Shown: positions 1 to 5,256 of the stretch, piece after piece
How the letters are laid out: each line of letters opens with the position of its first letter
Position numbering within the stretch: the first letter of the stretch is position 1
Assembly (NCBI GenBank): GCA_007122945.1
Contig: SKSP01000123.1
Location: 1 to 9,635 of the forward strand
DNA length: 9,635 nt
Source: Ilumatobacteraceae bacterium
GTDB lineage: Bacteria; Actinomycetota; Acidimicrobiia; Acidimicrobiales; Ilumatobacteraceae
Direction of reading: 5' to 3'
The notes under the pieces: generated by a model
Databases searched by the model: none
What the model was told of the DNA's origin: nothing
Seen by the model: the letters and a program-made list of their open reading frames with translations, nothing else
Position numbers and translations under genes: made by a program

Positions 1-2
1 AC

Positions 3-239
3 CACCACCGCACACACCACCGCGGCCACCTCGGCATCACCGGCAACGCCGACGACCCCGACGGCCTCACCTTCACCGACCACCACGGCCGACCCATCAC
101 CCCCAACCGACTCATCCAACCTCCCACCCAACCACCACCGGCCACCGGCAACTACCAACACCCCCTCGGCGAACGCCTCCACACCCGCTGGATCCACTTC
201 AACCCACCATCGACACGACCACGGCGAACCGACAACTGA
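3..239 (+). CDS. HNH endonuclease, C-terminal fragment (13E12/DUF222-type), truncated by window edge
   Basis: The frame open from base 3 ends in TGA at 237-239 and gives 78 residues without a start, so the 5' part lies outside the window. It begins HHRTHHRGHLGIT and continues with DPDGLTF and GRPI. This matches the end of an HNH nuclease domain as found in the large actinobacterial 13E12/DUF222-HNH family, where a His-rich beta-beta-alpha metal motif is followed by a DPDG...F...GRP hairpin. A Pro/Thr/Arg-rich tail follows. The family is multicopy in actinobacterial genomes and its role is poorly defined; cleavage of DNA is expected. Codons here end almost always in C, and the plus strand is rich in C and A with very little T, unlike the neighbours. 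It is tail-to-tail with the 335-residue gene, 31 nt apart. I am fairly sure of the family and unsure whether the whole gene is intact. Confidence 0.7.
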   Translation, partial: HHRTHHRGHLGITGNADDPDGLTFTDHHGRPITPNRLIQPPTQPPPATGNYQHPLGERLHTRWIHFNPPSTRPRRTDN

Positions 240-270
240 CGGAGTGGCCACCCGACGATTCGGCCGATGA

Positions 271-1278
271 TCAGGCCGCGTCGCCGGCGTTGAACGCCCA
301 GGCGATGCCGCCGGCCGTGTCCTCGACCGCGAGTCGCAGCGCCCACCCGGTGGCCGGCTCGTCGGCGTCCCACCACCACCAGCGCAGGTCGGCGAGGAGG
401 TCCTCGACGGCGTCGTCGGTCGGTGGCCATTCGTGGTGCAGGTCGCCGAGGGCGCCGAGCACCCACCACGCACCGTCACGCCCCGCCGCCGCGCCCCGCC
501 GACGTCCGTGCCCACCGCCGCTCGCTCCGGCCCAGCCGAGCCATGCCAGGGCATCGGCGGCGTCCAGCGCCGCGAACCGGGCCCGGCGCAACCCGAGGGC
601 GCCGACCGCGGCCGGGGCGTCGCCCTCGACGCAGGTCGTCTCGACGCGGCCCTGCCCCTCGACCCACCAGCTCTCGACGAGGTGGCGCACGGCACCGTCG
701 ACGTCGGGGTCGTCGAGGGTCTCGGCCCGCGTCGTCGGGAGGTCGACGACCGGACCGACCGATGGTGCGGGCGGGGAGGGGAACTCGCCGCCGCCGTCGT
801 GGTAGGTGGCGACCGGGTACGCGGGTTCCCACGGGCGCGGCGCCACCGGGATCTCGAGCACGGCCGGGAACCCCGTGAGCTCGTCGTCGTCCACCACGTC
901 GCCACGCAGCGCACGTTCGTGGGCGACGAAGCGGGCCCGGAGGCCGACCTCGTCGGACCGGGCGGCCAGCTCGGGCGCGAGTTCGTCCCACGTGTGGTGT
1001 TGGGCGATCACCTCCGAGAGCGGTCCGATCGTGAACCGGCCGGCGTCGTCGGTCAGGACACCGACCGCCCACGGCGCCGGAGCGTGCAGGGCGATGCGGT
1101 ACTCGGCCAGCGTGGAGGCGGGCCAGAGCTGCCGGCCCGTCGCGACCGCGACGCGGGCGCGGTCGCGTATCCGGCGCAGACCGTCCCAGTCGTGGTGCTC
1201 ACACCGCGCGTCGATCAACCGGACCAGACCGTCGAGGTCGGCCCGGTGGATCAGTTCATCGAGCGCATCGTCGGTCAC
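271..1278 (-). CDS. Conserved-looking hypothetical protein, last gene of the trio operon
   Basis: This 335-residue protein is not one I can name. It starts at GTG 1278-1276, preceded by GAGG five nt upstream, and ends at TGA 273-271. No signal peptide or membrane segment is visible. The N-terminal third (1-125) is helical and charged, with the stretch GRQLWPASTLAEYRIALHAP at 48-67. A Pro-rich linker lies around 144-182. The C-terminal part (195-335) is Trp-rich: WW at 204-205, AWLGWAGASGGGHGRRRG at 245-262, WW at 271-272, four consecutive Trp at 300-303, and GWALRL at 311-316. I recall similar proteins in other actinobacteria, but no function. It lies 29 nt after the kinase-like gene and is very likely cotranscribed with it, so a role linked to the trio is an inference from position only. 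Confidence 0.75.
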   Translation of the reverse strand: MTDDALDELIHRADLDGLVRLIDARCEHHDWDGLRRIRDRARVAVATGRQLWPASTLAEYRIALHAPAPWAVGVLTDDAGRFTIGPLSEVIAQHHTWDELAPELAARSDEVGLRARFVAHERALRGDVVDDDELTGFPAVLEIPVAPRPWEPAYPVATYHDGGGEFPSPPAPSVGPVVDLPTTRAETLDDPDVDGAVRHLVESWWVEGQGRVETTCVEGDAPAAVGALGLRRARFAALDAADALAWLGWAGASGGGHGRRRGAAAGRDGAWWVLGALGDLHHEWPPTDDAVEDLLADLRWWWWDADEPATGWALRLAVEDTAGGIAWAFNAGDAA

Positions 1279-1316
1279 GCGAGCCTCACGCGAGCCTCAC
1301 GCGAGCCTCACACGAG
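1273..1316 (-). repeat. 11-bp tandem repeat (4 units) spanning stop-to-start junction
   Basis: Read on the minus strand there are four 11-bp units: CTCGTGTGAGG, CTCGCGTGAGG, CTCGCGTGAGG and CTCGCGTGACC. The two middle units are identical and the outer ones differ by one or two bases. The first unit contains the TGA stop of the SCO1664-family gene (1310-1308). The last contains the GTG start of the 335-residue gene (1278). The unit itself provides a GAGG Shine-Dalgarno core five nt ahead of a GTG. The GTGs in the two middle units hit an in-frame TGA within five codons, so only the last one opens the long frame. Confidence 0.85.
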
Positions 1317-2027
1317 GGGCCACGGGTAGCGCGCCCCGGTCTCGTCGCTGGGGAACTCGGCCGCATCGGCGAGCGTCTCGGCGCGGTGGGCGAGTGCCTC
1401 GACCTCGTCGTCGGTGAGCATCGCGGCGAGGTCGAGCGGGACCTTCGACGAGAGCGTCCGCACCCGTTCGAGCAGCCGATCGGGCACGGGCTCGCCGGCG
1501 AACTCCCAGATCACCGTCCGCAGCTTCCACGAGGCGGCGAAGCAGAGCCCGTGGTCGATCGCCCACACGCGCTCCTCGGCCAGGAGACAGTGGCCGCTCT
1601 TGCGGTCGGTGTTGTTGGCGATCAGGTCGAATGCGGCGATCGAGCGGAGCTGCTCGTGCAGGTCGGCGCGCTGCTCGAAGATCGTGAAGTAGTGCTCCCG
1701 GTGATCGGCCTCCATGAACCACTGCACCGACCCCTCACCGAACGGTCCCTCACGGATGATCGTCGGCGGGACGGCCCCGATGCCGAGGTGCTCGCTGAGC
1801 AGGAACGCCGCTCGCTCGCGCCGGTGCAGGCCCGGTTCGAAGTCCCACAGCGGGCGCTCGCCGCGCACCGGCTTGTACACCGCCCGGTGGGACCGTTCGC
1901 CGGCGCCCCGGTGATGGAGCGTGACCAGGAACGTCGCGTTCGAGCTCCACGGCATGCGCCCCTCCACCTCGATCTCGGCGGTGGCGAGGAGCTCGAGGCG
2001 TTCGGCGGTCAGTTCATCCGTGGGCAT
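1308..2027 (-). CDS. SCO1664-family kinase-like protein
   Basis: This 239-residue protein belongs to the SCO1664 family (TIGR03843 in my memory), a mainly actinobacterial family noted for distant similarity to phosphatidylinositol 3-/4-kinases. Features that fit a kinase-like fold are YKP at 51-53 (candidate ATP-binding lysine K52), a catalytic-loop-like NNTDRKSGHCLL at 138-149, and a DHG metal-binding triad at 158-160. The substrate is unknown; no membrane segment or signal peptide is seen, so it should be cytoplasmic. The frame stays open upstream to 2540, but family-like sequence begins at MPTDELTAERLELL, so I start it at ATG 2027-2025. That start lies 19 nt inside the DUF3090 gene, which implies translational coupling. 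It is the third gene of the operon, after the mutase and DUF3090. The family call is firm; kinase activity is inferred. Confidence 0.9.
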   Translation of the reverse strand: MPTDELTAERLELLATAEIEVEGRMPWSSNATFLVTLHHRGAGERSHRAVYKPVRGERPLWDFEPGLHRRERAAFLLSEHLGIGAVPPTIIREGPFGEGSVQWFMEADHREHYFTIFEQRADLHEQLRSIAAFDLIANNTDRKSGHCLLAEERVWAIDHGLCFAASWKLRTVIWEFAGEPVPDRLLERVRTLSSKVPLDLAAMLTDDEVEALAHRAETLADAAEFPSDETGARYPWPLV

Positions 2028-2512
2028 GGGTGGCCGTCGGGGTCCATCGGGAGCGAGCACCACTGGCAGTCCGGTCGACCGGCGGCGACCACGTGGTCGC
2101 CGCGGTCGCAGAACGCCGCCGCCTGGCTGCGGGTCAGGTAGACGCGCAGCTTGCCCTGATCGTCGGTGAGCGGTTCGCCGTCGTCGTCGGTCGGCACGAT
2201 CTCCTCGAGCTGGACGACGAGGCGGTCGTTCGAACGGTCGTACCCGAGGCCGATCGGGCCGAGCACGAACTCGGAGTCGACGGGCGTCGCCAGCTCGAGC
2301 GCACCCCCCATCGGTCGTTCCTCGGGTGCGGGCAGGTCGTGGAGGGCCCGGCGGAGATACTGCACGATCGCCATCACCTGTTGCTTCTCGCACTTGACCG
2401 CGACGCGCTGGCGGCCGACACGGGCCTGCAGGTAGAAGGTGCGCTCGCCGGGGCGTCCGATCGCGCCCGCGGTGAACGCGTCGACGTGCTCGAACTCGTA
2501 GAACGCGCTCAC
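2009..2512 (-). CDS. DUF3090 family protein
   Basis: This 167-residue protein matches DUF3090 (TIGR03847 in my memory), the second member of the actinobacterial trio. It starts at GTG 2512-2510, which overlaps the TGA of the preceding gene in a GTGA arrangement; the sequence opens SAFYEFEHVDAFTAGAIG, typical of the family. Other family-like segments are GERTFYLQAR at 22-31, EKQQV at 42-46 and LRVYLTRSQAAAFC at 122-135. The C-terminus carries C149-x2-C152 and, after DPDGHP, C163-P, a zinc-knuckle-like set that could bind a metal together with H161. No function is established. The longer reading frame to 2869 runs through the mutase gene and is not used. A GGAG sits 11 nt upstream, rather far, so coupling to the preceding gene is the likelier route of translation. 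Confidence 0.9.
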   Translation of the reverse strand: MSAFYEFEHVDAFTAGAIGRPGERTFYLQARVGRQRVAVKCEKQQVMAIVQYLRRALHDLPAPEERPMGGALELATPVDSEFVLGPIGLGYDRSNDRLVVQLEEIVPTDDDGEPLTDDQGKLRVYLTRSQAAAFCDRGDHVVAAGRPDCQWCSLPMDPDGHPCPRMN

Positions 2513-3162
2513 GACGGTCGGAGCTCCGCGAGACTGCCACCGGTCGAGTTGACGGTGAGCGCGATCGGGGCGCCGCCGACCGGCCAGGCGAGCGCGCTGA
2601 TCGAGCAGGTCGAGACGACGATGCGCTGGAACAGGTCGAGGTGCGTCCCGAGCGCGTGGGCGACGGCGGCCTTGATCGGATCGGCGTGGGAGACGCACAC
2701 GATCGTGCCGCCGGGGTGCGCGGCGCGCAACCGCTCGAGCGTGCCGACGATCCGGTGTTGCATCTCGGCGAAGCTCTCGCCGTTCGGGAACCGGAACGTG
2801 GACGGCGCGCGCTGCACGGTCTGCCACTCGGGCAACTTCATGAGTGCCTTCAGCTCGCCGCCCGTCCAATCGCCGAAGTCGGCCTCCAGGAGGCCCCGCT
2901 CGACCTTGGGGCGCATGCCGAGTGTCTTGCCGATCGGGGCGGCGGTCTCCTTCGCCCGTTCGAGCGGCGACGTGTACAGGGCGGTGACGGTCGCCAGCTC
3001 ACCGATGCGCTCGGCGGCGCGCTCGGCCTGTTGCGTGCCGACGTCGGCGAGGTGGAGGCCCGGTGCCCGGCCGGGCAGCGTGGTGCCCGTGGTGGGTGTC
3101 TGGCCGTGCCGCACGAGCAGGATCGTGGTGGCCGGGGGTGGGCTCGGACGCTTCTTCGCCAT
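2509..3162 (-). CDS. Histidine phosphatase family protein, MSMEG_4193-type probable phosphomutase
   Basis: This 217-residue protein is a member of the phosphoglycerate-mutase/histidine-phosphatase superfamily. The RHG motif is at 18-20 with H19 as the phospho-accepting histidine. R69 (in SPLERAKET) binds phosphate, E93 (LLEADFGDWTG) is the likely general acid, and H159 (VSHADPIK) is the second catalytic histidine. This is the subgroup typified by MSMEG_4193 (TIGR03848 in my memory), which has been proposed to act as a phosphomutase because it travels with a kinase-like protein and DUF3090. A basic, Pro-rich stretch (2-10) precedes the first strand. The ATG at 3162 has no Shine-Dalgarno but a TAGGGT hexamer 10 nt upstream. 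It is the first gene of the operon, divergent from the uracil-DNA glycosylase gene 40 nt away. Whether it is a mutase or a phosphatase cannot be decided from sequence. Confidence 0.92.
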   Translation of the reverse strand: MAKKRPSPPPATTILLVRHGQTPTTGTTLPGRAPGLHLADVGTQQAERAAERIGELATVTALYTSPLERAKETAAPIGKTLGMRPKVERGLLEADFGDWTGGELKALMKLPEWQTVQRAPSTFRFPNGESFAEMQHRIVGTLERLRAAHPGGTIVCVSHADPIKAAVAHALGTHLDLFQRIVVSTCSISALAWPVGGAPIALTVNSTGGSLAELRPS

Positions 3163-3172
3163 GGCCGGGTCA

Positions 3173-3178
3173 ACCCTA
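3173..3178 (-). promoter_or_regulatory. Candidate -10 element of the trio operon
   Basis: On the minus strand TAGGGT fits the actinobacterial TAnnnT pattern and ends 10 nt before the ATG at 3162. The predicted transcript would have a leader of only a few bases. No clear -35 is present. The 40-nt space between the two divergent genes leaves little room for anything else. Confidence 0.4.
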
Positions 3179-3202
3179 GAGGCGTTCTGCGACGATGGAG
3201 AG

Positions 3203-3907
3203 ATGCAGCGGCGTTCGGGACCCCCAGCGTGCCGCCACCGGATCGAGGTGCTCGGCCGCCTGCGCGACGACGTCGTCGCGTGCCGAGCGTGCCCGCGCCT
3301 CGTCGCGTGGCGCGAGGAGGTCGCGGCGACGAAGCGGGCCGCCTACGCGGACCAGACCTACTGGGGGCGGCCCATCCCGGGGTTCGGTGATCCGGCGGCG
3401 CGCATCGTCGTGCTCGGGCTCGCTCCGGCCGCCCACGGGGCGAACCGGACGGGTCGGGTCTTCACTGGCGACCGCAGCGGCGACTGGCTGTTCCGGGCGA
3501 TGCACCGCGCCGGCCTCGCCAACCAACCGACGTCGGTGGCGAGCGGCGACGGCCTCGAGCTGTCGGGTGCCTGGGTGACGGCGGCGGTCAAGTGCGCGCC
3601 GCCGGCCAACCGACCCACGCCGGTCGAGCGCGACGCGTGCGCGGCGTTCCTCGAGCGCGAGCTGGCGGCACTCGACCCGGTGCGGGTGGTGGTGTGTCTG
3701 GGGACGTTCGGGTACGAGGCGGCGTGCCGGCACTACCGGGTCCGGCCCCGACCCCGGTTCGGCCACGGCGCCGAGATCCGGGTGACGGACGGGCCGATCC
3801 TGCTGTGCTCGTACCACCCGAGCCAGCAGAACACGTTCACGGGACGGCTCACCGAACCGATGCTCGACGCGGTGTTCGCCCGCGCCGTCGTCCTCGCTGC
3901 CCCGTGA
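3203..3907 (+). CDS. udgB: Uracil-DNA glycosylase, family 5 (UdgB type)
   Basis: This 234-residue DNA repair enzyme would excise uracil and other deaminated bases. Motif A reads GLAPAAHGANRTGRVFTGD at 72-90, the UdgB form; it lacks the acidic catalytic residue of families 1 and 4. Motif B is HPSQQNTFTGRLT at 205-217. Four cysteines, C27-x2-C30, C131 (VKCAPPANRPTP) and C146, fit the iron-sulfur cluster of families 4 and 5. The segment WGRPIPGFGDP at 54-64 is also typical. I place the start at ATG 3203, preceded by GGAGAG, although that Shine-Dalgarno is very close. An in-frame ATG at 3161 would add 14 residues and overlap the divergent gene. It converges on the hydrolase gene with 7 nt between stops. 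The family assignment is strong; the start is less certain. Confidence 0.92.
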   Translation: MQRRSGPPACRHRIEVLGRLRDDVVACRACPRLVAWREEVAATKRAAYADQTYWGRPIPGFGDPAARIVVLGLAPAAHGANRTGRVFTGDRSGDWLFRAMHRAGLANQPTSVASGDGLELSGAWVTAAVKCAPPANRPTPVERDACAAFLERELAALDPVRVVVCLGTFGYEAACRHYRVRPRPRFGHGAEIRVTDGPILLCSYHPSQQNTFTGRLTEPMLDAVFARAVVLAAP

Positions 3908-3908
3908 C

Positions 3909-3923
3909 CCCGGCTCAGCCGGG
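3909..3923. terminator. Perfect stem-loop between convergent genes, possible bidirectional terminator
   Basis: CCCGGCT-C-AGCCGGG is a perfect 7-bp inverted repeat lying just after the glycosylase stop (3907) and covering the hydrolase stop codon (TCA at 3915-3917). It has no T-tract on either side, so it would be an atypical terminator. The position between two convergent genes is the main support. Confidence 0.35.
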
Positions 3924-4871
3924 ACGCAGGGCACGAGCGAGGGTGGCGCCGAGCAGGCCGCGGGCCGCATGGGCGTCGTCGAGGAGCTCCGGCATCGACA
4001 CGAACCCGTGGATCTGGCCGTGGAACGTCACGTGGCTCGTCGGCACCCCTGCGGCGAGGAGGCGTTCGGCGTAGGCGACGCCCTCGTCGCGCAACACGTC
4101 GTACTCGGCGGTGATCACGAGCGCCGGCGGCGAGCCGGCGACGGCCTCGTCGGGTGCGAGCAGCGGCGAGACGCGTGGGTCGTCGACCGTGCCCTGTCGA
4201 CCGGACAGGTAGAGGTCGACGAACCAGCGCATCCCGTCGGCCGTGAGGAACAGCCCCTCGGCGTTCTCGCGGTACGACGCCGTCTCGCCTCGGGCGTCGG
4301 TCACCGGGTACACGAGCACCTGGTGGCGCAACGGGACGGGGGCGAGTTGGGCGACCACGGCCGCAAGATTGGCGCCGGCCGAGTCGCCGCCGATCGCGAG
4401 CCGGTCGGGATCGACGCCGAGGTCGGCGGCGTGCTCGTGCGCCCAACGCGTGGTGGTGATCGCATCCGTCAACCCGTCCGGGAACGGCGATTCGGGGGCG
4501 AGCCGGTACTCGACGCTCAGCACCCGGTGGCCCGAGGCGACACACAGCGCGCGACACAGGTCGTCGTGGCCGTCGACCGAGCTCAGCACCCACCCACCGC
4601 CGTGGAACCAGACGAGCAGGCCCGTCACATCGTCGGGAGCGATGGCGGGTGGTCGGTACAGGCGGGCCGCGACACCGCCGGCGTCGACGTCGCGCCATTC
4701 GCCGACCTCGATCGACGAGGGTTGGACGAGCGCTTCACGGGCGGCCCGGGCCTGGGCCGGCGTCTGCGTCTCGATCGGTGGCTGGCCGAGCGAGTCGAAC
4801 AGTTCGAGCAGTGCGCGGACCTGCGGGTGGACGTACCGGGCCTGTGAGCGGGCCTGCGGGGGAGGCGGCAT
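3915..4871 (-). CDS. Alpha/beta hydrolase, hormone-sensitive-lipase (class IV) type
   Basis: This 318-residue protein hydrolyses carboxyl esters, probably of short acyl chains or small xenobiotics. The class IV oxyanion-hole motif HGGGW is at 90-94, the nucleophile elbow GDSAG at 162-166 with Ser164, the likely catalytic Asp at 258 (EYDVLRDEG) and the catalytic His at 288 (QIHGF). EYRLAPESPFP at 121-131 and SPLLAP at 235-240 are further hallmarks. There is no signal peptide, so it is probably cytoplasmic. The frame is open to 5123, but the upstream 84 residues overlap the divergent lipoprotein gene and its repeats, so I choose ATG 4871. That start has no clear Shine-Dalgarno but a promoter-like sequence just upstream. 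The physiological substrate cannot be told. Confidence 0.93.
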   Translation of the reverse strand: MPPPPQARSQARYVHPQVRALLELFDSLGQPPIETQTPAQARAAREALVQPSSIEVGEWRDVDAGGVAARLYRPPAIAPDDVTGLLVWFHGGGWVLSSVDGHDDLCRALCVASGHRVLSVEYRLAPESPFPDGLTDAITTTRWAHEHAADLGVDPDRLAIGGDSAGANLAAVVAQLAPVPLRHQVLVYPVTDARGETASYRENAEGLFLTADGMRWFVDLYLSGRQGTVDDPRVSPLLAPDEAVAGSPPALVITAEYDVLRDEGVAYAERLLAAGVPTSHVTFHGQIHGFVSMPELLDDAHAARGLLGATLARALRPG

Positions 4872-4877
4872 CGGGCC

Positions 4878-4907
4878 AGTCTGGCAGTAGCCTGTCGACG
4901 CTGTGAA
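4878..4907 (-). promoter_or_regulatory. Candidate promoter of the hydrolase gene
   Basis: On the minus strand TTCACA (4907-4902, five of six with the -35 consensus) is followed after 18 nt by CAGACT (4883-4878), a weak -10 that keeps the A2 and T6 positions. The ATG follows 6 nt later, so the transcript would be leaderless. The -35 lies inside the first 12-bp repeat unit of the divergent gene. Confidence 0.35.
4888..4893 (+). promoter_or_regulatory. Candidate -10 element of the lipoprotein gene
   Basis: TAGCCT fits TAnnnT and ends 9 nt before the GTG at 4903. No Shine-Dalgarno is present before that GTG. It is interleaved with the opposing hydrolase promoter, so the two genes may interfere with each other's transcription. 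Confidence 0.4.
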
Positions 4908-4950
4908 CACCCCTGTGAGCACCCCTGTGAGCACACCTGTGAACACCCGT
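4903..4950 (+). repeat. 12-bp tandem repeat (4 units) with four in-frame GTG codons
   Basis: Four units run head to tail: GTGAACACCCCT, GTGAGCACCCCT, GTGAGCACACCT and GTGAACACCCGT. Because the unit is a multiple of three, each begins with a GTG in the lipoprotein frame (4903, 4915, 4927, 4939). The repeat encodes a Thr-Pro-Val-Asn/Ser pattern at the extreme N-terminus, ahead of the signal peptide. Confidence 0.9.
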
Positions 4951-5253
4951 CGCCCCGCCCGCCGACCAACTCGTTCCCCGGCCCGGATCGCCGTCGTCGC
5001 CGTCGTTGCCGTGTTGGGTCTGAGCGCCTGTGCCTCCACGCCGTCCGCCAAGCGGGTGGCGCTGGACACCGTCGATCGGGTCGTGGCCGAGGAAGGGTTG
5101 TCGTCCGTCGAGCGCGAGTGCATGCGCGACGCGATCGACGGCTACTCCGAGGACCGCCTCGAGGAGATCGCCGAGTCGGCCGACTCGGGGAACCCCGAGG
5201 GTGTGGCAGCGCTCGCCGAGTTCGAAGCCGACATCGCGGCCTGCCGCCGCTGA
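4903..5253 (+). CDS. Small secreted lipoprotein
   Basis: The longest reading is 116 residues from GTG 4903. Residues 16-28 are Arg-rich, 29-40 are hydrophobic (IAVVAVVAVLGL) and a lipobox LSAC at 40-43 places the lipidated cysteine at C43. The mature part is about 73 residues, acidic and predicted helical, with two cysteines (C73 and C114) that could form a disulfide. It resembles small helical actinobacterial envelope proteins of unknown role; I recognise no family. Four GTG codons in frame (4903, 4915, 4927, 4939) make the start uncertain. The last would give a 104-residue protein with a more usual signal-peptide length, while TAGCCT 9 nt before 4903 favours the first. It ends 3 nt before the convergent FrhB-like gene. 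Confidence 0.75.
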   Translation: MNTPVSTPVSTPVNTRRPARRPTRSPARIAVVAVVAVLGLSACASTPSAKRVALDTVDRVVAEEGLSSVERECMRDAIDGYSEDRLEEIAESADSGNPEGVAALAEFEADIAACRR

Positions 5254-5256
5254 CGC

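Noticed and set aside
261..278. CGGCC...GGCCG inverted repeat between the HNH fragment and the 335-residue gene as a terminator
   Set aside because: The stem is only 5 bp in a very GC-rich region and there is no T-tract; it is expected by chance.
433..1329. 298-residue plus-strand frame opposite the 335-residue gene
   Set aside because: Both strands are open here. The minus-strand frame has a Shine-Dalgarno, operon context and a protein-like composition, whereas this one is Arg/Asp/Gly-rich and has no start signal.
2028..2540. N-terminal extension of the SCO1664-family frame to 2540
   Set aside because: It runs through the DUF3090 gene in another frame, is Arg-rich without domain character, and the family-like sequence starts at MPTDELTAERLELL.
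2030..3202. Upstream part of the 625-residue plus-strand frame that ends with the glycosylase
   Set aside because: It is antisense to DUF3090 and the mutase; recognisable glycosylase sequence begins only near 3203.
4872..5123. 84-residue extension of the hydrolase to 5123
   Set aside because: It overlaps the divergent lipoprotein gene and translates the 12-bp repeat backwards (FTGVLTGVLTGVFT); class IV hydrolase sequence starts after 4871.
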